Source: CAITNM01 sp037138055 (GTDB taxonomy: Bacteria; Pseudomonadota; Alphaproteobacteria; Paracaedibacterales; CAITNM01). From it: a stretch of 8,090 bases of DNA. Both the position numbers and the translations under genes were made by a program. Below the pieces are notes generated by a model that was not told the origin of the DNA, did no database searches, and saw nothing but the letters and a program-made list of their open reading frames with translations. The first letter of the stretch is position 1, and the number at the start of each line of letters is the position of its first letter. The stretch is from the NCBI GenBank assembly GCA_037138055.1, contig JBAXJB010000045.1, positions 1-8,090 on the forward strand. The letters run 5' to 3'. This document shows, piece by piece, positions 5,534 through 8,090 of the stretch.

Positions 5534-7020
5534 AAATAACATTTGCAGAAAAGGCGCCTAAAAATAGTTTATATGTTGCCGGCGTTTATGAAGACGCAAA
5601 CTTTGGAAACGTTACAAAAGCACTTGATAAGCTTGCGAATGGTTCGGTTAAAGCCGCAGTTAGCAACGCCGAATTTAAAGGAAAAGCGGAACGGTTCTTG
5701 CGTATTCCTTCAAGCAATGGTTGCAGTGGTCAAGTTGTTTTGGTGGGCCTGGGCGACGCTAAAAAGCATACGTCTCTGGCTTTAGAAAAAATTGGAGCAA
5801 AGCTTTTTGCTTGTTTGAATGGTCTTCGTGAAAAGAAGGCGGTTATTGACCTGTCTGATATTCCAGGGGTGAAAGAACACACAGCTGAAGAACTTGTTGC
5901 ATATGCTGCATCGGGTGCGCTTATTCGTTCATGGACTTTTGATAAATACAAAACAAAACGTGAGAAAGACGAAATTCCCGTTCTTGATGAGTTAGTATTT
6001 GTAAGCACTAGCGCTAAAAAATCCCAGGAAGCATTTGATAAGCTTGCTGCTATTGCAAAGGGGAACCATCTAACCAGGTTGGTTGTGTCTGAGCCACCAA
6101 ACGTTATTTACCCAGAATCAATGGCTAAGTACGCGAAAGAACTAAGCAAAATTGGCGTGAAGGTAGATGTGCTTGGTGAAAAGGAAATGACCAAACTTGG
6201 TTTTGGCGCATTGCTTGGCGTAGGGCAGGGAAGCATTCGCGAATCTCAGCTGGTTGTTATGAAATGGATGGGCGGCAAAAAAAGTGAAAAACCTATTGCA
6301 GTAGTTGGAAAAGGTGTCACGTTTGATACCGGTGGTATTAACATTAAGCCATCGAACGGTATGGAAGACATGAAATATGACATGGCCGGTTCAGGTGTTG
6401 TGCTTGGGCTTATGAAGTCATTAGCAATGCGTAAAGCCAAGGTGAATGTAGTTGGAGTTATGGCGTTGGCGGAAAACATGCCGTCGGGATCGGCACAGCG
6501 ACCATCTGACGTGGTGACGTCTCTTTCAGGGCAAACTATTGAAATTCTTAATACCGATGCTGAGGGACGCTTGGTTTTGGCTGATGCTCTTTGGTACACT
6601 CAAGATAAATTTAAACCTCAATACATGATTGACCTGGCAACGCTTACCGGTGCTATTACCGTGGCGCTAGGTTATGAATACGCAGGGTTGTTCAGTAACG
6701 ATGATAAGCTTTGCGACATGCTAACTGCAGCGGGTTCTGCAGTGGGTGAGCCGTTGTGGCGTCTGCCTATGGGAAAAGCCTATGATAAAGACATTAATTC
6801 TGATGTTGCTGATGTGAAAAACGTAGGTTCAGGTCGTGGTGCGGGCAGTATTACCGCGGCACATTTCCTTGAACGCTTCGTTAACAAAACACCATGGGCG
6901 CATTTAGACATTGCCGGCATGGCTTGGGATAAGGCAGCAAAACCATTAACCGGCAAGGGCGCCACAGGTTATGGTGTTCGTTTGCTTAATGAATTTTTAA
7001 TCCGGAATTTTGAACATTGA
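5530..7020 (+). CDS. pepA: Cytosolic leucyl aminopeptidase, M17 family
   Basis: This two-metal exopeptidase removes N-terminal residues such as leucine from peptides and recycles amino acids in the cytoplasm. At 496 residues it has the family length: a variable N-terminal domain to about residue 170, then the catalytic domain. The M17 signature NTDAEGRL is at 341-348. The expected metal and catalytic residues are Lys261, Asp266, Asp284, Asp343, Glu345 and Arg347, with the same spacing as in E. coli PepA (+5, +23, +82, +84, +86). The start overlaps the maeB stop as ATGA, with AAAAGGA seven bases upstream, so the two genes form an operon and are probably translationally coupled. Some PepA homologues also bind DNA; nothing here tests that. 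The last 24 bases overlap the end of the Myb-repeat gene on the other strand. No terminator with a T run follows. Confidence 0.97.
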   Translation: MKITFAEKAPKNSLYVAGVYEDANFGNVTKALDKLANGSVKAAVSNAEFKGKAERFLRIPSSNGCSGQVVLVGLGDAKKHTSLALEKIGAKLFACLNGLREKKAVIDLSDIPGVKEHTAEELVAYAASGALIRSWTFDKYKTKREKDEIPVLDELVFVSTSAKKSQEAFDKLAAIAKGNHLTRLVVSEPPNVIYPESMAKYAKELSKIGVKVDVLGEKEMTKLGFGALLGVGQGSIRESQLVVMKWMGGKKSEKPIAVVGKGVTFDTGGINIKPSNGMEDMKYDMAGSGVVLGLMKSLAMRKAKVNVVGVMALAENMPSGSAQRPSDVVTSLSGQTIEILNTDAEGRLVLADALWYTQDKFKPQYMIDLATLTGAITVALGYEYAGLFSNDDKLCDMLTAAGSAVGEPLWRLPMGKAYDKDINSDVADVKNVGSGRGAGSITAAHFLERFVNKTPWAHLDIAGMAWDKAAKPLTGKGATGYGVRLLNEFLIRNFEH

Positions 7021-7908
7021 TTCATAACTCTGATAGAGGAGTTCTGTTCTAGGGGAGAGTAGTTCGTCTTCACCATAAGGTAGTGGTGAAAGGTCATCAG
7101 GTATTTCTCCATAAGTGAATGCTGACGGATCAACATCACGTGAACCGGACATACCAACAGGTGCGGCAGCAGCTGGTACGTCTGGTGTAAAAAGTGCATC
7201 ACTGAATGGCTTGTGAGCAGTTTTTCGTTTTTTGGGAGCCTTACTTGGTATAGGTACAGCAGCTGTTGCTTGAGTTTTTGTTCCACGTGTAGCATCAGCA
7301 GTCGCTTCTCCATCAAGACTTTTGTGTGTTTTTGAATTATACCAATTTTTTACTTGGCTTTCTGTTCTACCGGGTAATTCTATGGCAATTTCTACCCACG
7401 ACTTCCCGTTTTGTCTCTCAACAATAATTTTTTGCAATTCTGCAAGAGTAGGAGGCGATTTATCAATTGCTGGGTTAAGAATATTTATCCATTTTTCACG
7501 ACATTGCTTACCTTCCCTTTTCCTACCGGTTGTTGAAGAAAGCTCACTAGCTATTTTTACCCACTCTCCTTGTTGGATTTTTAGTTCTTGGCGTTTTTGC
7601 ATGATTGTAAGTAAAGTTGCTTTTTCAGTTTCAGTCCAAGGAGCCTTTGTGCAATTTAACCACCTCCAATGATGTAAACATAGCTGAGCTGTTCTTCCTG
7701 TAACATGCTCAGATATTGCTTTCCAGTTTTTCCCTCCATGTATTTCGACTGCATTTCTCAGTCTTTCATTATCTTCTTTTGTCCACTCTGTAGGCGCTTT
7801 TCGTGTAAGTATGTGATTTAGAGAGCTTTCTGTATCAGAATCCAAAGTAGTGTCTTGAGCAAAAATAGCCTTTAAAACAAAAACACTGAAGTACAATAGT
7901 CTTAACAT
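6997..7908 (-). CDS. Putatively exported three-repeat Myb/SANT DNA-binding protein (candidate nuclear effector)
   Basis: The product has 303 residues. Residues 1-17 (MLRLLYFSVFVLKAIFA) form a hydrophobic export-signal-like segment with a plausible cut before Gln18. Three Myb repeats follow. R1 (about 40-85) has Trp42, Trp62 and Trp81 at spacings of 19 and 18. R2 (about 89-147) has Trp91, Trp116 and Trp140 and reads KQCREKWINILNP, very close to eukaryotic Myb R2. R3 (about 150-198) reads EIAIELPGRTESQVKNWYNS, very close to Myb R3, but lacks the first tryptophan. Then come APKKRK (224-229), resembling a classical nuclear localisation signal, and an acidic Pro/Ser-rich tail (235-303). Myb R1R2R3 proteins are eukaryotic transcription factors, so a signal plus Myb plus NLS suggests secretion into a host cell and action in its nucleus. 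That is inference; a chromosomal regulator with a misread N-terminus is the alternative. No Shine-Dalgarno is visible. Confidence 0.85.
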   Translation of the reverse strand: MLRLLYFSVFVLKAIFAQDTTLDSDTESSLNHILTRKAPTEWTKEDNERLRNAVEIHGGKNWKAISEHVTGRTAQLCLHHWRWLNCTKAPWTETEKATLLTIMQKRQELKIQQGEWVKIASELSSTTGRKREGKQCREKWINILNPAIDKSPPTLAELQKIIVERQNGKSWVEIAIELPGRTESQVKNWYNSKTHKSLDGEATADATRGTKTQATAAVPIPSKAPKKRKTAHKPFSDALFTPDVPAAAAPVGMSGSRDVDPSAFTYGEIPDDLSPLPYGEDELLSPRTELLYQSYESMFKIPD

Positions 7909-7923
7909 GATTAAATTTTTACT

Positions 7924-7952
7924 ATTTTAGTTATTATTGTTCATTGTATCAA
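7924..7952 (-). promoter_or_regulatory. Predicted promoter of the Myb-repeat gene
   Basis: On the minus strand, -35 TTGATA (plus-strand 7947-7952, 5 of 6) and -10 TAAAAT (plus-strand 7924-7929, 5 of 6) are separated by exactly 17 bases. Transcription would begin about nine bases before the ATG at 7908, which leaves a very short leader and explains why no ribosome binding site is seen. Confidence 0.65.
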
Positions 7953-7963
7953 TTTTTATTGAT
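7948..7963. promoter_or_regulatory. Inverted repeat over the -35 of the Myb-gene promoter
   Basis: ATCAAT-TTTT-ATTGAT has perfect 6-bp arms and covers most of the -35 element. A repressor bound here would block the promoter. In AT-rich DNA such short symmetry can arise by chance, so this is only a candidate operator. Confidence 0.35.
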
Positions 7964-7994
7964 GTAATAAAAGTAAAAATGCTCCTATTAAAAA

Positions 7995-8022
7995 TTGATC
8001 ATCATCTGTTTTGATGAATAAT
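7995..8022 (+). promoter_or_regulatory. Possible rightward promoter
   Basis: -35 TTGATC (7995-8000, 4 of 6) and -10 AATAAT (8017-8022, 5 of 6) are 16 bases apart. Transcription would start near 8029, about 20 bases before the ATG at 8049. With the leftward promoter it would make 7909-8048 a divergent regulatory region. The AT-rich background lowers confidence. Confidence 0.35.
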
Positions 8023-8048
8023 AATCATTCACATAGCCAGGTTCTAAA

Positions 8049-8090
8049 ATGAAGTGCAACGCATTAGAGTGTTTGTTGAAAACACAGGCA
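8049..8090 (+). CDS. Possible start of a gene cut by the right edge
   Basis: An ATG at 8049 opens a frame (MKCNALECLLKTQA) that continues to the end of the window. Only 14 codons are visible, too few to recognise a family. Support comes from the promoter-like sequence about 27 bases upstream and from the divergent layout. No convincing Shine-Dalgarno precedes it, so it may not be a real start. Confidence 0.3.
   Translation, partial: MKCNALECLLKTQA

Noticed and set aside
7026..7043. AACTC...GAGTT hairpin just after pepA as a terminator
   Set aside because: The stem is only five pairs and no T run follows. It also lies within the coding sequence of the Myb-repeat gene.
7909..7960. A duplicated pepA 3' end beyond the Myb gene, parallel to the tkt case
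   Set aside because: Only short AT-rich matches to the pepA tail were found, with no shared reading frame, so there is no sign that the Myb gene entered by the same route as mazEF.

Overview
The window looks like part of a chromosome of a moderately AT-rich alphaproteobacterium. The housekeeping proteins are ordinary proteobacterial versions: transketolase, MaeB-type malic enzyme and leucyl aminopeptidase. They sit beside a protein with a likely export signal, three eukaryote-style Myb repeats and a nuclear-localisation-like basic patch. That mix suggests a host-associated or intracellular lineage (Holosporales-like would fit). The taxonomic placement is inference and could not be checked here.

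Layout, left to right. Positions 2-238 hold the 3' end of an unrecognised gene built of 47-residue tandem repeats, closed by a strong intrinsic terminator (261-296). Positions 297-573 hold no convincing gene. They contain eight perfect copies of the pentamer TGCAG, a GC-rich inverted-repeat block, two copies of a GAATTTCGGC-hairpin motif, and a good sigma70-type promoter (516-544) for tkt. Transketolase (tkt) occupies 574-2532. On the opposite strand lies a complete MazE/MazF-type (PemI/PemK-like) toxin-antitoxin operon (3095 down to 2527) with its own promoter and a strong ribosome binding site. Malic enzyme maeB (3227-5533) and aminopeptidase pepA (5530-7020) follow on the plus strand, with an ATGA overlap. 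The Myb-repeat gene (7908 down to 6997) converges on pepA and overlaps its 3' end by 24 bases. A short AT-rich intergenic region (7909-8048) carries promoter-like sequences facing both ways, and a possible gene start at 8049 runs off the right edge.

There are two main discoveries. First, the toxin-antitoxin cassette lies between two copies of the transketolase 3' end. An 18-bp perfect direct repeat (2466-2483 and 3163-3180) flanks it. The second copy continues as a recognisable second C-terminus for Tkt whose stop is only 3 bp before the maeB start. The simplest reading is that tkt, maeB and pepA were once a tight operon, and that the cassette entered the end of tkt, supplied a substitute 3' end and displaced the original one. 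The cassette also places an intrinsic-terminator-like hairpin just after tkt. Second, the Myb-repeat protein combines an N-terminal hydrophobic export signal, R1R2R3-like Myb repeats resembling those of eukaryotic Myb proteins, an APKKRK basic patch and an acidic SP-rich tail. This is the architecture expected of a secreted effector that acts on host chromatin. Its function is inferred from architecture only.
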